Shown in pieces: positions 36,052 to 44,872 of a DNA stretch of 64,000 nucleotides. Where the stretch lies: assembly GCF_000720485.1 (NCBI RefSeq), contig NZ_JOAX01000010.1:1-64000 (forward strand), given 5' to 3'. The notes beneath the pieces are model-generated. The model did no database searches and had not been told where the DNA came from. It saw only the letters and a list, made by a program, of their open reading frames with translations. The stretch comes from Streptomyces ochraceiscleroticus (GTDB lineage: Bacteria > Actinomycetota > Actinomycetes > Streptomycetales > Streptomycetaceae). A program made the translations under genes and the position numbers. Positions within the stretch are counted from its first letter, which is position 1. Every line of letters begins with the position of its first letter.

Positions 36052-37701
36052 ATGGACATCAGCAGGCGCACCCTGCTGGGCAGCGCGACCGCCGTGACGG
36101 CGGCTGCCGTACTGCCCGCTCTTCCGGCCCCGGCGGCCGGTCATCACCACGCACTCTGGGACGAGTACAGCGCCCGCCCCTTCACGCATCCGCAGATCCC
36201 GTACATCGGCCGGGCCGGCTGCCGGCGCGGCCCCCGGGCCGCCGGCGACGGACCCGTGATCGACGCCGTACGGGAGCACGGCGCCGTCCCGGACGACAGC
36301 AAGGACTCGGCCCCCGCCCTCAACCGCGCCCTCGAGGCCGCGGGCCGGCGCGGCGGCGGCACCGTCACCCTCCCGCCCGGCACCTTCCGCATCGACGGCA
36401 TCGTCCGCATCGGCCACGACCACGTGGTGCTGCGCGGTGCAGGCAGCGGCCGTACCAAGCTGCTCGCCACCAAGCACCTCACCGAGCTGATCGGCCCGTA
36501 CGGCAGCCGGTACGGCGGCGACAAGTCCGCCTGGTCCTGGACCGGCGGCCTCATCTGGCTCTGCCCGACGGCCCGTTGGGAATCCCTGGTCGCGGCGATC
36601 AGGAAGCGGGACTGGCCGTTCGAGGGCTGGACGGGCAACCGGCGTGACGAGTGGCGCACGCTCACCGCCGTACGCCCCGCGCGCCGCGGCGACTGGACGG
36701 TGACGGTCGCCGACACCTCGCGCCTGCGCCCCGGCGCCCTCGTCCTCCTCCGGCTGGCCGACGACAAGGACCACACCCTCCTCCAGCACATGGCGGGCGG
36801 CGGCCCCGGCCCCGCCTCGTACACCTGGAACGGCAGGGCCAAACTGAACAGCTTCGTCCCGTACGAGTGGCCCGTGCGCATCGTGCGTATCAAGGGGCGC
36901 GAGGTGACCTTCGAGCGCCCGCTGCCCCTCGACGTGCGCCCGGAGTGGGACCCGCGGCTCACCACTCACGTTCCCGCGCTCACCGGCGCCGGCGTCGAGG
37001 GCCTGACGATCGAGGCGGTCGAGACGCCGCAGTCCCTGCACCTGCAGGACAAGGGCTACAACGGCGTCCTCCTGCAGTGCGCGTACGACTGCTGGGTACG
37101 GGACGTCGTCGCGCGCCACGTCGACAACGGCTTCGGGCTGACCGCCTCGTCCTCCTGCACGATCAGCAACACCCGCGTCGCGGGCCGCGGCTCCCACCAC
37201 CCGTACTACTGCCGCGAGGGCGCGCACGACAACCTCTTCGAGGACTTCGTGATCGAGAAGCGCAGCGTCCCCGAGCCGCCCGGCACCATGCTGCACGGCA
37301 TCAACGTCGAGAACCTGTCCAGCTACAACGTCTGGTCGCGCGGCCGCATGGAGATGGGCACGTTCGACTCCCACCGCGGCATGCCGTTTGCCAACGTCCG
37401 TACCGACATCGTCCTCGACAACACCGGCCGGCACGGCGGCGACCTGCGCGCGGGGCCGCTCTTCGGGGCCCGCTTCACGCACTGGAACGTCCGCGTCACC
37501 AACGGCCGGGCCGGCATGGTGAAGATCGACGGACTGGCCCCGTACAGCGTCACCGCCGGCATCTCCGAGGTCCGCGAGTTCGGCCAGATCGACAAGCCGG
37601 ACTTCACCGGTGACCTGCACAGCAGGCTCGTGGCGTACGGCCGCCCGGGGGGGCTCAGGCCACGGAATCTGTACGAGGCACAGCGGCGGCTGCGTCCCTG
37701 A
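36052..37701 (+). CDS. Secreted right-handed beta-helix (pectate-lyase superfamily) protein
   Basis: A 549-residue protein with a twin-arginine-like signal (ISRRTLLGSATAVTAAAVLPALPAPAAG). The Pectate_lyase_3 start (DDSKDSAPALNRALEAAGRRGGGTVTLPPGTF) is followed by beta-helix coils (NGFGLTASSSCTISNTRV, RGSHHPYYCREGAHDNLFEDFVIEK). No classical pectate lyase catalytic set can be assigned, so it may be a polysaccharide lyase or hydrolase of unknown substrate. Its 3' end overlaps the convergent MFS gene by 47 bp. Confidence 0.88.
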   Translation: MDISRRTLLGSATAVTAAAVLPALPAPAAGHHHALWDEYSARPFTHPQIPYIGRAGCRRGPRAAGDGPVIDAVREHGAVPDDSKDSAPALNRALEAAGRRGGGTVTLPPGTFRIDGIVRIGHDHVVLRGAGSGRTKLLATKHLTELIGPYGSRYGGDKSAWSWTGGLIWLCPTARWESLVAAIRKRDWPFEGWTGNRRDEWRTLTAVRPARRGDWTVTVADTSRLRPGALVLLRLADDKDHTLLQHMAGGGPGPASYTWNGRAKLNSFVPYEWPVRIVRIKGREVTFERPLPLDVRPEWDPRLTTHVPALTGAGVEGLTIEAVETPQSLHLQDKGYNGVLLQCAYDCWVRDVVARHVDNGFGLTASSSCTISNTRVAGRGSHHPYYCREGAHDNLFEDFVIEKRSVPEPPGTMLHGINVENLSSYNVWSRGRMEMGTFDSHRGMPFANVRTDIVLDNTGRHGGDLRAGPLFGARFTHWNVRVTNGRAGMVKIDGLAPYSVTAGISEVREFGQIDKPDFTGDLHSRLVAYGRPGGLRPRNLYEAQRRLRP

Positions 37702-39001
37702 CCGGCGCGGGCTCCGGAGCCTCGGCCTGTACTGGCGTGGATTCCGGAGCCCGGTCCGGCACCGGCGCGGTTTCCGGCGCCGTCGTACCCGCCGCGGGCT
37801 CCTCCGCGTTCATCCGCCGCAGCAGCAGCCCGTAACCGAGCGCCGCCACCGTCCCGACCACCGCACTGGCCGACCAGAGGGCGGCCGGGCCGTAGCGGTC
37901 GATGACCGCCCCGCCGAGCAGCGGGGCGGCCAGCGAGGCCACCGACCAGGACAGCGAGTACATGCCCTGGTAACGGCCGCGGCCGTGGGTGGGGGAGAGG
38001 CGGACCACCAGCCCCATCTGGGTGGGGGAGTTGATGATCTCGCCGAGCGTCCAGACGGCGACGGACACCGCGAACAGCGCCACCGAACCGGCGAACGCCG
38101 TCAGCCCGAAGCCGTAACCGGTCAGCAGCGCCGAGCCGATCAGCAGCGCCGCCGGACTGCGGTGCTCGATGAAGCGGGTCACCGGGATCTGCAGCAGCAC
38201 GATCAGCACGCCGTTCGTCGCGATCACCAGCCCGAAGTCCGAGCTGCTGAAGCCCGCCTGACCCATGGTCACCGGCAGCGACACGTACGCCTGCTGGAAG
38301 AGCAGCGCGAGCAGCAGGTTCAGCCCGACGACGGTCATGAAGCGCCCGTCCCGCACCACGGTCGTCATCGACACGCGCCGTACGGGCTCCTCCGCAGTGC
38401 TGCTGTCCGTCGTCCCTTCCCCCGGCCGGGACTCGGGCAGCTTCACGAAGACCACCACCGCGCAGACCAGCACCAGCACCGACTCGCCGAGGAAGAGCAG
38501 CAGATAGCCGTACTGGGCGAGCAGCCCGGCCAGCGACGAGGAAATCGCGAAGCCCATGTTCAGCGCCCAGTAATTGAGCGCGAAGGCCCGCACCCGGTCC
38601 TCCGGCGCCACGATGTCCGCCATCATCGCCTGCACCGCAGGCCGCGAACCGTTGCTCGCCATGCCGACCACGCAGGCCACCGCCGCGATGGCCACCGGGT
38701 CCTCCATGAAGCCCAGCAGCGCCACCGAGACCGCGGTCGCCAGTTGCGCGATCAGCATCGTGGGCCGCCGCCCGAGCCGGTCGGTCAGCACCCCGGCCAC
38801 CACCGAGGAGACCACCCCGCCCAGCCCGTACAGCGCGCCGACCAGCCCCGCGTACGACGCCGAGTACCCCCGCTCCACCGTGAGGTACAGCGCCAGGAAC
38901 GTGGCGACGAACGCCCCCAGGCGATTGATCAGCGTGCTCGTCCACAGCCACCAGAACTGCCGCGGCAGCCCCGACACACTCGCGACGACGGCTCGTCTCA
39001 C
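37655..39001 (-). CDS. MFS transporter
   Basis: A 448-residue major-facilitator transporter with twelve predicted helices. The loop 2-3 motif is GVLTDRLGRRPTMLIAQ. It resembles the MdtH-type drug/proton antiporters; substrate unknown. The C-terminal cytoplasmic tail carries three decapeptide repeats (APETAPVPDR, APESTPVQAE, APEPAPVRDA) encoded by 30-bp units that overlap the 3' end of the opposing beta-helix gene. GTG start at 39001. Confidence 0.9.
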   Translation of the reverse strand: MRRAVVASVSGLPRQFWWLWTSTLINRLGAFVATFLALYLTVERGYSASYAGLVGALYGLGGVVSSVVAGVLTDRLGRRPTMLIAQLATAVSVALLGFMEDPVAIAAVACVVGMASNGSRPAVQAMMADIVAPEDRVRAFALNYWALNMGFAISSSLAGLLAQYGYLLLFLGESVLVLVCAVVVFVKLPESRPGEGTTDSSTAEEPVRRVSMTTVVRDGRFMTVVGLNLLLALLFQQAYVSLPVTMGQAGFSSSDFGLVIATNGVLIVLLQIPVTRFIEHRSPAALLIGSALLTGYGFGLTAFAGSVALFAVSVAVWTLGEIINSPTQMGLVVRLSPTHGRGRYQGMYSLSWSVASLAAPLLGGAVIDRYGPAALWSASAVVGTVAALGYGLLLRRMNAEEPAAGTTAPETAPVPDRAPESTPVQAEAPEPAPVRDAAAAVPRTDSVA

Positions 39002-39202
39002 CCTGACTCCCCCATAAACCGTGTACGTGGCGCCGGTGTAAGTGGCGCAACCACCAAAGGGAAGCTACATACGCAGGTCAGTCACCGCTATTGAATTGAC
39101 GCGAACCGTCAAACGTCGGCGGCCCGGCACAGACGAGCGCCCCGGAGTCCACACATCGGCCCCCTGCCTGGCCTGTCACCGTTTTCGATTAGTCTCAAAG
39201 AC

Positions 39203-39964
39203 ATGGCCGACGCACCGTACAAGCTCATCCTCCTCCGCCACGGCGAGAGCGAGTGGAATGCGAAGAACCTGTTCACCGGCTGGGTGGACGTCAACCTGAA
39301 CGAGAAGGGCGAGAAGGAGGCGGTCCGCGGCGGTGAGCTGCTCAAGGACGCCGGCCTGCTCCCCGACGTCGTGCACACCTCCCTCCAGAAGCGCGCCATC
39401 CGCACCGCGCAGCTGGCCCTGGAGGCCGCCGACCGCCACTGGATCCCGGTCCACCGCAGCTGGCGCCTGAACGAGCGGCACTACGGCGCGCTGCAGGGCA
39501 AGGACAAGGCCCAGACCCTCGCCGAGTTCGGCGAGGAGCAGTTCATGCTGTGGCGCCGGTCCTACGACACCCCGCCGCCCGCGCTGCCGAACGACGCCGA
39601 GTACTCGCAGTTCTCCGACGCGCGTTACGCCACGCTCCCCCCGGAGCTGCGTCCGCAGACCGAGTGCCTCAAGGACGTCGTCGTCCGGATGCTGCCGTAC
39701 TGGTTCGACGGCATCGTCCCGGACCTGCTCACCGGCCGCACCGTCCTGGTCGCCGCGCACGGCAACAGCCTCCGCGCCCTGGTCAAGCACCTCGACGGCA
39801 TCTCCGACGCGGACATCGCCGGCCTGAACATCCCCACCGGCATCCCGCTCTCCTACGAGCTCGACGCCGACTTCAAGCCGCTCAACCCGGGCGGCACCTA
39901 CCTCGACCCGGAGGCCGCCAAGGCCGCCATCGAGGCGGTCAAGAACCAGGGCAAGAAGAAGTAA
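39203..39964 (+). CDS. gpmA: 2,3-bisphosphoglycerate-dependent phosphoglycerate mutase
   Basis: A 253-residue glycolytic enzyme interconverting 3- and 2-phosphoglycerate. The phosphohistidine motif is LRHGESEWN (His about 13); the second catalytic His is in [16 protein letters not shown] and the Glu in [12 protein letters not shown]. The ATG at 39203 lies seven bases after TAGTCT, suggesting a very short or absent leader. A strong hairpin terminator follows. Confidence 0.95.
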   Translation: MADAPYKLILLRHGESEWNAKNLFTGWVDVNLNEKGEKEAVRGGELLKDAGLLPDVVHTSLQKRAIRTAQLALEAADRHWIPVHRSWRLNERHYGALQGKDKAQTLAEFGEEQFMLWRRSYDTPPPALPNDAEYSQFSDARYATLPPELRPQTECLKDVVVRMLPYWFDGIVPDLLTGRTVLVAAHGNSLRALVKHLDGISDADIAGLNIPTGIPLSYELDADFKPLNPGGTYLDPEAAKAAIEAVKNQGKKK

Positions 39965-39988
39965 GCCCTCGCTCTTACTCAGCGACAG

Positions 39989-40023
39989 GCCCCCTGCCTG
40001 CGGATATTCCGCGGGCAGGGGGC
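39989..40023 (+). terminator. Terminator of gpmA
   Basis: A 16-bp stem with one G-T pair (GCCCCCTGCCTGCGGA at 39989-40004 with 40008-40023) and a 3-base loop, starting 25 bp past the gpmA stop. It also faces the end of the convergent Cys-rich ORF. Confidence 0.85.
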
Positions 40024-40054
40024 TTGGTGCTGCTCCGGGGCCGGCGTTGGGCCG

Positions 40055-40180
40055 TCAGCCGCAACTGCCGCCGCAGCTGCACGGGCCGCCGGACTGGCAG
40101 CCGCAGCCGCAGCCGGAGCCGCACGAGCAGCCGTTGGCCGGTGCCGGCTCGGGGGTGCTGGAAACAGGGGTGTGGGGCAT
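40055..40180 (-). CDS. Cys-rich 41-residue peptide, metallothionein-like
   Basis: A 41-codon frame at ATG 40180 with GGAGG five bases upstream. The N-terminal 16 residues are Pro/Ser/Thr-rich; the C-terminal 25 are almost only Gly, Cys and Ser with eight Cys in the order CxCxxxCxCxCxxxxxCxCxxxC, suggesting metal binding or cross-linked export. No signal peptide. Neighbours are gpmA (convergent) and phoU (upstream, same strand). Family unknown to me; a metallothionein-type or modified-peptide precursor role are both possible. Confidence 0.7.
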   Translation of the reverse strand: MPHTPVSSTPEPAPANGCSCGSGCGCGCQSGGPCSCGGSCG

Positions 40181-40203
40181 GAGTGCCTCCTGGTTGGCAG
40201 CCA

Positions 40204-40228
40204 TAAGGGAGGTTCCTTCCCTCCCTTA
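40204..40228 (-). promoter_or_regulatory. Inverted repeat between phoU and the Cys-rich ORF
   Basis: TAAGGGAGG (40204-40212) and CCTCCCTTA (40220-40228) are perfect complements with a 7-base loop, 24 bp before the Cys-rich ORF. It could end phoU transcription or be an operator for the small gene. Confidence 0.45.
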
Positions 40229-40311
40229 CCCACGCGAGGGGGCGCACCAACGGCGTGCGGCTGCACGGAGCGGGGCACACGCTGCCCCGCCCGCCCGCGC
40301 CCGGAGGACGC

Positions 40312-40989
40312 TCAGCCGCCCTCGACCGCGGTCGGCGGCGCGATCTCGTCCGCGTGCTCGCCCGTGACCAGGTACACCACGCGCTTGGCGACCGACACCG
40401 CGTGATCGGCGAACCGCTCGTAGTAACGGCCCAGCAGCGTGACATCCACCGCCGTCTCGATGCCGTGCTTCCAGCGGTCGTCCATCAGGTGCTGGAAGAG
40501 CGTGCGGTGCAGCAGGTCCATCGCGTCGTCGTCCTGCTCCAGCTGCAGCGCCAGATCGACGTCCTTCGTGATGACGACCTCGCCGGCCTTCGCCATCAGG
40601 CGCTGCGCGAGCTGCCCCATCTCCAGAATGGTGGCGTGCAGGTCCCGCGGCACCGCCGTCTCCGGGAACCGCAGCCGCGCCAGCTTCGCGACGTGCTGCG
40701 CCAGGTCCCCGGACCGCTCAAGATCCGCGCTCATCCGCAGCGACGTCACGACGATCCGCAGATCCGTGGCGACCGGCTGCTGGCGCGCCAGCAGGGCTAT
40801 CGCCCGGGCCTCCAGGTCGTGCTGCAGATCGTCGACCTTCTCATCGCCGGCGATCACGTTCTCCGCCAGCTTCAGGTCCGCGTCGAGTATCGCCGTGGTG
40901 GCGCGCCCGATCGCGGAGCCGACGAGCCGGGCCATCTCGACCAGACCTTCGCCGATCGAATCCAGCTCCTCGTGGTACGCGTCCCGCAT
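40312..40989 (-). CDS. phoU: Phosphate signalling regulator PhoU
   Basis: A 225-residue protein of two PhoU three-helix repeats, with the metal-binding E/DxxxD patterns (IVVTSLRMSADLERSGDLAQHVAKLA; VTLLGRYYERFADHAVSVAKRVVYL). It modulates Pho-regulon signalling together with the PhoR kinase and Pst transporter. It is divergent from phoR, the usual actinomycete arrangement, and a PHO-box-like element lies in the shared gap. No pst genes are in the window. Confidence 0.95.
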   Translation of the reverse strand: MRDAYHEELDSIGEGLVEMARLVGSAIGRATTAILDADLKLAENVIAGDEKVDDLQHDLEARAIALLARQQPVATDLRIVVTSLRMSADLERSGDLAQHVAKLARLRFPETAVPRDLHATILEMGQLAQRLMAKAGEVVITKDVDLALQLEQDDDAMDLLHRTLFQHLMDDRWKHGIETAVDVTLLGRYYERFADHAVSVAKRVVYLVTGEHADEIAPPTAVEGG

Positions 40990-41153
40990 CAGTGACCTTC
41001 TCTCGCATCGAGTCGTGTGTGGGCCTGCGACGCCCGTGGTCCAGACCTCCGGGTCCGTGCCCCTGCGTAGTCGCCCGGGCTGCGCCCCTGGTGGTGTGGG
41101 CCTACGATTCCCACGCTCCCACGTTCGAGCCCGGATGCGACCGGTTCGCCCCT

Positions 41154-41186
41154 CCGGAGTGAATCAGTACCGACATGAAGGTGAAC
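41154..41186 (-). promoter_or_regulatory. Candidate PHO box in the phoU-phoR gap
   Basis: Read toward phoU there are three contiguous 11-bp units: GTTCACCTTCA (41176-41186), TGTCGGTACTG and ATTCACTCCGG (41154-41164). Units one and three fit the Streptomyces PhoP direct-repeat consensus GTTCACC; the middle unit is poor. Autoregulation by PhoP is established for this locus in Streptomyces. Confidence 0.5.
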
Positions 41187-41259
41187 TCTCGGCAACCAGT
41201 GGCCGAGGTGACCCTCTGATGGCTGGGGAACTGTCACAACCGGCGCATAACCTGGACTC

Positions 41260-42573
41260 ATGAACGTGGACGCGGCCATTGCCGCAGTGGCAGCGATCGC
41301 CGGTTGCTGTACCGGCGTCATCGCCATGCTGGCGTTCCGCTGGAGCGAGCGGGACCAGGCCAAGCCCACGCGTACGTCCCTGCACACCGACGCCGTCCTG
41401 CCGCCCGGCGTGGACACCGTTCTGTCGGTGCTGCGGTCCTCCGCCGTCGTCCTGGACGAGGCCGACGGCGTGGTCAAGGCCAGCTCGGCCGCGTACGCCC
41501 TGGGCCTCGTACGAGGCGGCAAGCTCGCCGTCGACCCCATGCTCCAGATGGCCCGCGACACCCGCAGGGACGGGGAGATACGCCAGGTCGAGCTGGACCT
41601 GCCGCGCCGCGGCACCGGCCGCGGCGACGCCCTCGCCGTCTCCGCGCGAGTCGCCCCGCTCGGTTCCCGCCTCGTACTCCTCCTGGTCGAGGACCTCACC
41701 GAAGCCCGCCGTATCGAAGCGGTCCGCCGCGACTTCGTGGCCAACGTCAGCCACGAGCTCAAGACCCCGGTCGGCGCGCTCTCCCTGCTCTCCGAGGCGG
41801 TGATGGACGCCAGCGACGACCCCGAGGCGGTGAACCGCTTCGCGGGCCGCATGCAGACCGAGGCCACCCGCCTGACCAGCCTGGTCCAGGAGCTGATCGA
41901 CCTCTCCCGGGTGCAGAACGACAATCCCCTGGAGGACGCCGAGCCCGTCCGCGTGGACGAGCTGGTCGAGGAGGCGATGGACCGCTGCCGCCAGCAGGCC
42001 AGCAGCAAGTCGATCACCATGGCCGTAGGCGGCATCGCCGACCTGCACGTATGGGGCAACAGAAGCCAGCTCGCCGGCGCCCTCGGCAACCTCGTCGAGA
42101 ACGCCGTCAACTACTCCCCGGCCCGCACCCGCGTCGGCATAGCCGGCCGCCGAGTCCCGGCAGCCGGCGGCACGATGATCGAGATAGCCGTCACCGACCA
42201 GGGCATCGGCATCTCCGAGAAGGACCGGGACCGGATCTTCGAGCGGTTCTACCGCGTCGACCCGGCGCGCTCCCGCGCCACCGGCGGTACCGGACTCGGT
42301 CTCGCCATCGTCAAGCATGTGGCCGCCTCGCACGGCGGGGAGGTCACGGTGTGGAGCGCCGAAGGACAGGGCTCCACCTTCACCCTGCGGCTCCCGGAAG
42401 CCGGCGCGGTCCGCGACCGCGACTCCCAGCGGGACGACCCCGCAGCAGACCCGGACGACCTCGATGGCGAGGACGGTCCGTACGACACCTTCAACGGCCC
42501 GGCCGTCACCCACCACCACACTTCCCCGGAAGCGCTACGCGCGCCCTATCCTGCCCCGGAGGTCCTTCCGTGA
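41260..42573 (+). CDS. phoR: Phosphate sensor histidine kinase PhoR
   Basis: A 437-residue kinase with a short N-terminal membrane segment (AAIAAVAAIAGCCTGVIAMLAF), a PAS-like region, HisKA (FVANVSHELKTPVGALSLLSE) and HATPase (NLVENAVNYSPA, DQGIGISEKDRDRIFERF, GTGLGLAIVKHVA). A 60-residue acidic/His-rich tail (THHHTSPEALRAPYP) follows the catalytic domain. The ATG is seven bases from TAACCT (41248-41253), so the mRNA is probably leaderless. The stop overlaps phoP as GTGA. Confidence 0.94.
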   Translation: MNVDAAIAAVAAIAGCCTGVIAMLAFRWSERDQAKPTRTSLHTDAVLPPGVDTVLSVLRSSAVVLDEADGVVKASSAAYALGLVRGGKLAVDPMLQMARDTRRDGEIRQVELDLPRRGTGRGDALAVSARVAPLGSRLVLLLVEDLTEARRIEAVRRDFVANVSHELKTPVGALSLLSEAVMDASDDPEAVNRFAGRMQTEATRLTSLVQELIDLSRVQNDNPLEDAEPVRVDELVEEAMDRCRQQASSKSITMAVGGIADLHVWGNRSQLAGALGNLVENAVNYSPARTRVGIAGRRVPAAGGTMIEIAVTDQGIGISEKDRDRIFERFYRVDPARSRATGGTGLGLAIVKHVAASHGGEVTVWSAEGQGSTFTLRLPEAGAVRDRDSQRDDPAADPDDLDGEDGPYDTFNGPAVTHHHTSPEALRAPYPAPEVLP

Positions 42574-43250
42574 CCCGAGTGCTCGTCGTCGAGGACGAGG
42601 AGTCCTTCAGCGACGCCCTGTCGTACATGCTCCGCAAGGAGGGCTTCGAGGTCGCGATCGCCGCGACCGGCCCCGACGGACTGGACGAGTTCGAGCGCAA
42701 CGGCGCCGACCTGGTCCTGCTCGATCTGATGCTGCCCGGCCTGCCCGGTACGGAGGTCTGCCGCCAGCTCCGCGGCCGCTCCAACGTCCCGGTGATCATG
42801 GTGACCGCCAAGGACAGCGAGATCGACAAGGTCGTCGGCCTGGAAATAGGAGCCGACGACTACGTCACCAAGCCGTTCTCCTCGCGGGAGCTGGTCGCCC
42901 GCATCCGCGCGGTCCTGCGCCGCCGCGGCGAGCCCGAGGAGGTCACCCCGCAGGCCCTGGAGGCCGGCCCGGTCCGCATGGACGTGGACCGGCACGTCGT
43001 CACGGTCTCCGGCGGCAAGGTCGACCTCCCGCTCAAGGAGTTCGACCTGCTGGAGATGCTGCTGCGCAACGCCGGCCGGGTCCTCACCCGTATGCAGCTC
43101 ATCGACCGCGTCTGGGGCGCCGACTACGTGGGCGACACCAAGACCCTCGACGTCCACGTCAAGCGCCTGCGCGCCAAGATCGAGCCGGACCCGGGCGCGC
43201 CGCGCTATCTGGTCACGGTCCGCGGCCTCGGGTACAAGTTCGAGCCGTAG
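42570..43250 (+). CDS. phoP: Phosphate response regulator PhoP
   Basis: A 226-residue OmpR-family master regulator of phosphate starvation. Receiver: VLVVEDEESFSDAL acidic pocket, phosphoacceptor Asp in LVLLDLMLPGLPG, Thr in IMVTAKD, Lys in VTKPFSS. Winged helix: LPLKEFDLLEMLLRNAGRVLTR, TLDVHVKRLRAKIEPD, VRGLGYKFEP. GTG start, 4-bp overlap with phoR. It binds PHO boxes of GTTCACC-type 11-bp repeats. Confidence 0.95.
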   Translation: MTRVLVVEDEESFSDALSYMLRKEGFEVAIAATGPDGLDEFERNGADLVLLDLMLPGLPGTEVCRQLRGRSNVPVIMVTAKDSEIDKVVGLEIGADDYVTKPFSSRELVARIRAVLRRRGEPEEVTPQALEAGPVRMDVDRHVVTVSGGKVDLPLKEFDLLEMLLRNAGRVLTRMQLIDRVWGADYVGDTKTLDVHVKRLRAKIEPDPGAPRYLVTVRGLGYKFEP

Positions 43251-43402
43251 GCCGACCCGCCGGCCGGTGAACCGGCCTGTACGACACGCTGTCGCTCCAG
43301 CGCTCCGCCTGATGCCGGGTGGGGCGCTTGTGGCGTTGTAGGAGCACCTGTCGCGCCCTACTGCCTGCGTACGGCGTTGTGTACGGCTGCGCCCGCCGCG
43401 CT

Positions 43403-43426
43403 CCCCGCCTGTGGTGGCAGGCGGGG
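43403..43426. terminator. Bidirectional terminator between phoP and the lipoprotein gene
   Basis: A perfect 9-bp stem (CCCCGCCTG 43403-43411 with CAGGCGGGG 43418-43426), 6-base loop, in the convergent 227-bp gap. I see no gene in the rest of that gap. Confidence 0.65.
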
Positions 43427-43477
43427 GCGTGACGGGCGTCAGGCGATCTCTGGAGGCCGTACGGCGTCCGCTGCGGC

Positions 43478-44107
43478 TCAGTGGCCGGCGCGCTCGGACT
43501 CCGACGCGGAGGCGGACTCCGACGGCTTGCCGGACTCGGACGCCGAGGCGGAGCCCGACGGCGTGGCGGAGGCGGACTGGCCCGGCTGCGGCACCTCGCT
43601 CGGTCCGAAGTCCTTGAAGTAGCTCTTCGCCGGGACGACGTACGCCCGCAGCGACACCTTGCCGGTGCGGCTGAGGTCGAAGGTCACCTTCTGCGCGTTG
43701 CCGTCCTGGACGGCCTCACGGCCGCTGGACAGGGTGGCCGAGGCGTTGCCCTTGCCGCCGATCACGATCGAGCCGCCGGCCGGCACGGTGATCTTGCCGG
43801 AGCCCTTGGCGGGCTTCAGCTCGGCCTGCTGGCCGCTGCCGTCGACCGTGACGGAGTCCAGCGTCTGGTCCTTCGTACCGCCGTTGAACAGCGTCGCGGA
43901 CACCACTGCCGGGCCCTTGGCGTCCGGCTTCGGCTGGGTGATCACCACGGCGTTCTGGATCTTGATGTCGCCGACGGAAGTGGCGGCGTTGTCCGGCTTG
44001 ACTTGCAGCGTCGCGGCATCGTTCCCGGCCGCGCACGCGGAGAGCGAGGCGATCGAGAGCGTGAGGACGGTGGCGGCGAGGGCGCCGCGTCGAAGGCTGC
44101 GGCTCAC
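43478..44107 (-). CDS. Lipoprotein of unknown function
   Basis: A 209-residue lipoprotein. The signal (SRSLRRGALAATVLTLSIASLSAC) ends with the lipobox LSAC. A beta-sandwich-like domain follows (IKIQNAVVITQPKPDAKGPAVVSATLFNGG; VDGSGQQAELKPA). The last 35 residues are a Ser/Ala/Glu low-complexity tail (SASATPSGSASASESG). GTG 44107 is preceded by GGAG at 11-12 bases; an ATG at 44152 is the alternative. It converges on phoP and is divergent from carD. The DUF461-like fold assignment is tentative. Confidence 0.8.
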   Translation of the reverse strand: MSRSLRRGALAATVLTLSIASLSACAAGNDAATLQVKPDNAATSVGDIKIQNAVVITQPKPDAKGPAVVSATLFNGGTKDQTLDSVTVDGSGQQAELKPAKGSGKITVPAGGSIVIGGKGNASATLSSGREAVQDGNAQKVTFDLSRTGKVSLRAYVVPAKSYFKDFGPSEVPQPGQSASATPSGSASASESGKPSESASASESERAGH

Positions 44108-44525
44108 GGCGGCGGCATCTCCTAGGACGAGCTTCGGCGGCCGAACGGTCATGCCCGGTCGCGGGGTGGACGGCTGGGCGGCCGTTCCGTACGCCGCGCG
44201 TCGGCGCCGTACGTAAAGCCGCCCTAAGGGTGTGTCAGCGCCGCTAGGTTACCGAGCCGCCCTTCCGGCGCCGCACCCGACCCGCCCCCTGCGCGATCAC
44301 GTGCCGATCAGGCGCCGCTCACCCGGTCACGACCGGCCACCCGGAAGGTGCTCGGCGCGGCTGTCGGCAGCCCCTCCCCATGGATGTCCGGCCGGCTTAC
44401 CGGCCCCCTCACGAGAACTGCCGGAAGAATTCACCTGACGTCCGTTCGAGCGATCGCCGCCGGAGAATCCACCGGGGCCGCCAAGAGGAATAACGGCAAA
44501 GGCAAAGGAATGCGCCGCGTCACAC

Positions 44526-44574
44526 GAATTGATCATGCCCGGTACGCCCGGCCGGGTGACGGGATGATCAATTC
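44526..44574. repeat. Long inverted repeat in the carD upstream region
   Basis: Perfect 11-bp arms GAATTGATCAT (44526-44536) and ATGATCAATTC (44564-44574), extended inward by CCCG/CGGG with one unpaired G. The loop itself contains CCCGGCCGGG. The AT-rich arms stand out in this genome. Could be a structured RNA, an operator pair or a remnant of an element end. Confidence 0.65.
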
Positions 44575-44591
44575 TCGATTCGGACCGGAGT

Positions 44592-44605
44592 GGTCACGAG
44601 TGACC
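44592..44605. promoter_or_regulatory. Palindrome GGTCAC-GA-GTGACC
   Basis: A perfect 6-bp inverted repeat with a 2-bp centre, 18 bp from the long inverted repeat and 267 bp before carD. Resembles a dimeric regulator site; binder unknown. Confidence 0.35.
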
Positions 44606-44872
44606 GAACGGAGTAGTGGAAGCACGCCATCCGGATCCCGGCAAACCGGGACGTTCGTCCTCTCGATCGGGCACTTCCGGAGCTGTAACGTACGCGTTTC
44701 GCTCCGCTCAAGAAGCCCCTCCGACCTGCGAATACTGGCTTCCGACAAGCGGCCGATGCACGTCACGGCCGTCGTTGTCAAGCCCCGAGATGCGCCCTGA
44801 CCTGCGAAAACGCCATTCAGAACGGACCGTTCCCGTGTTAGGATGGATAGCCACGGAAGGGGTACCTGTCAC

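Larger units (their letters stand above)
44108..44872. other. 765-bp gene-free region between lipoprotein and carD
   Basis: No supportable coding frame. It is less GC-rich than its surroundings and contains a long inverted repeat (44526-44574), a palindrome (44592-44605) and, near the end, a possible -10 box TAGGAT (44839-44844) about 30 bp before carD. Confidence 0.6.
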
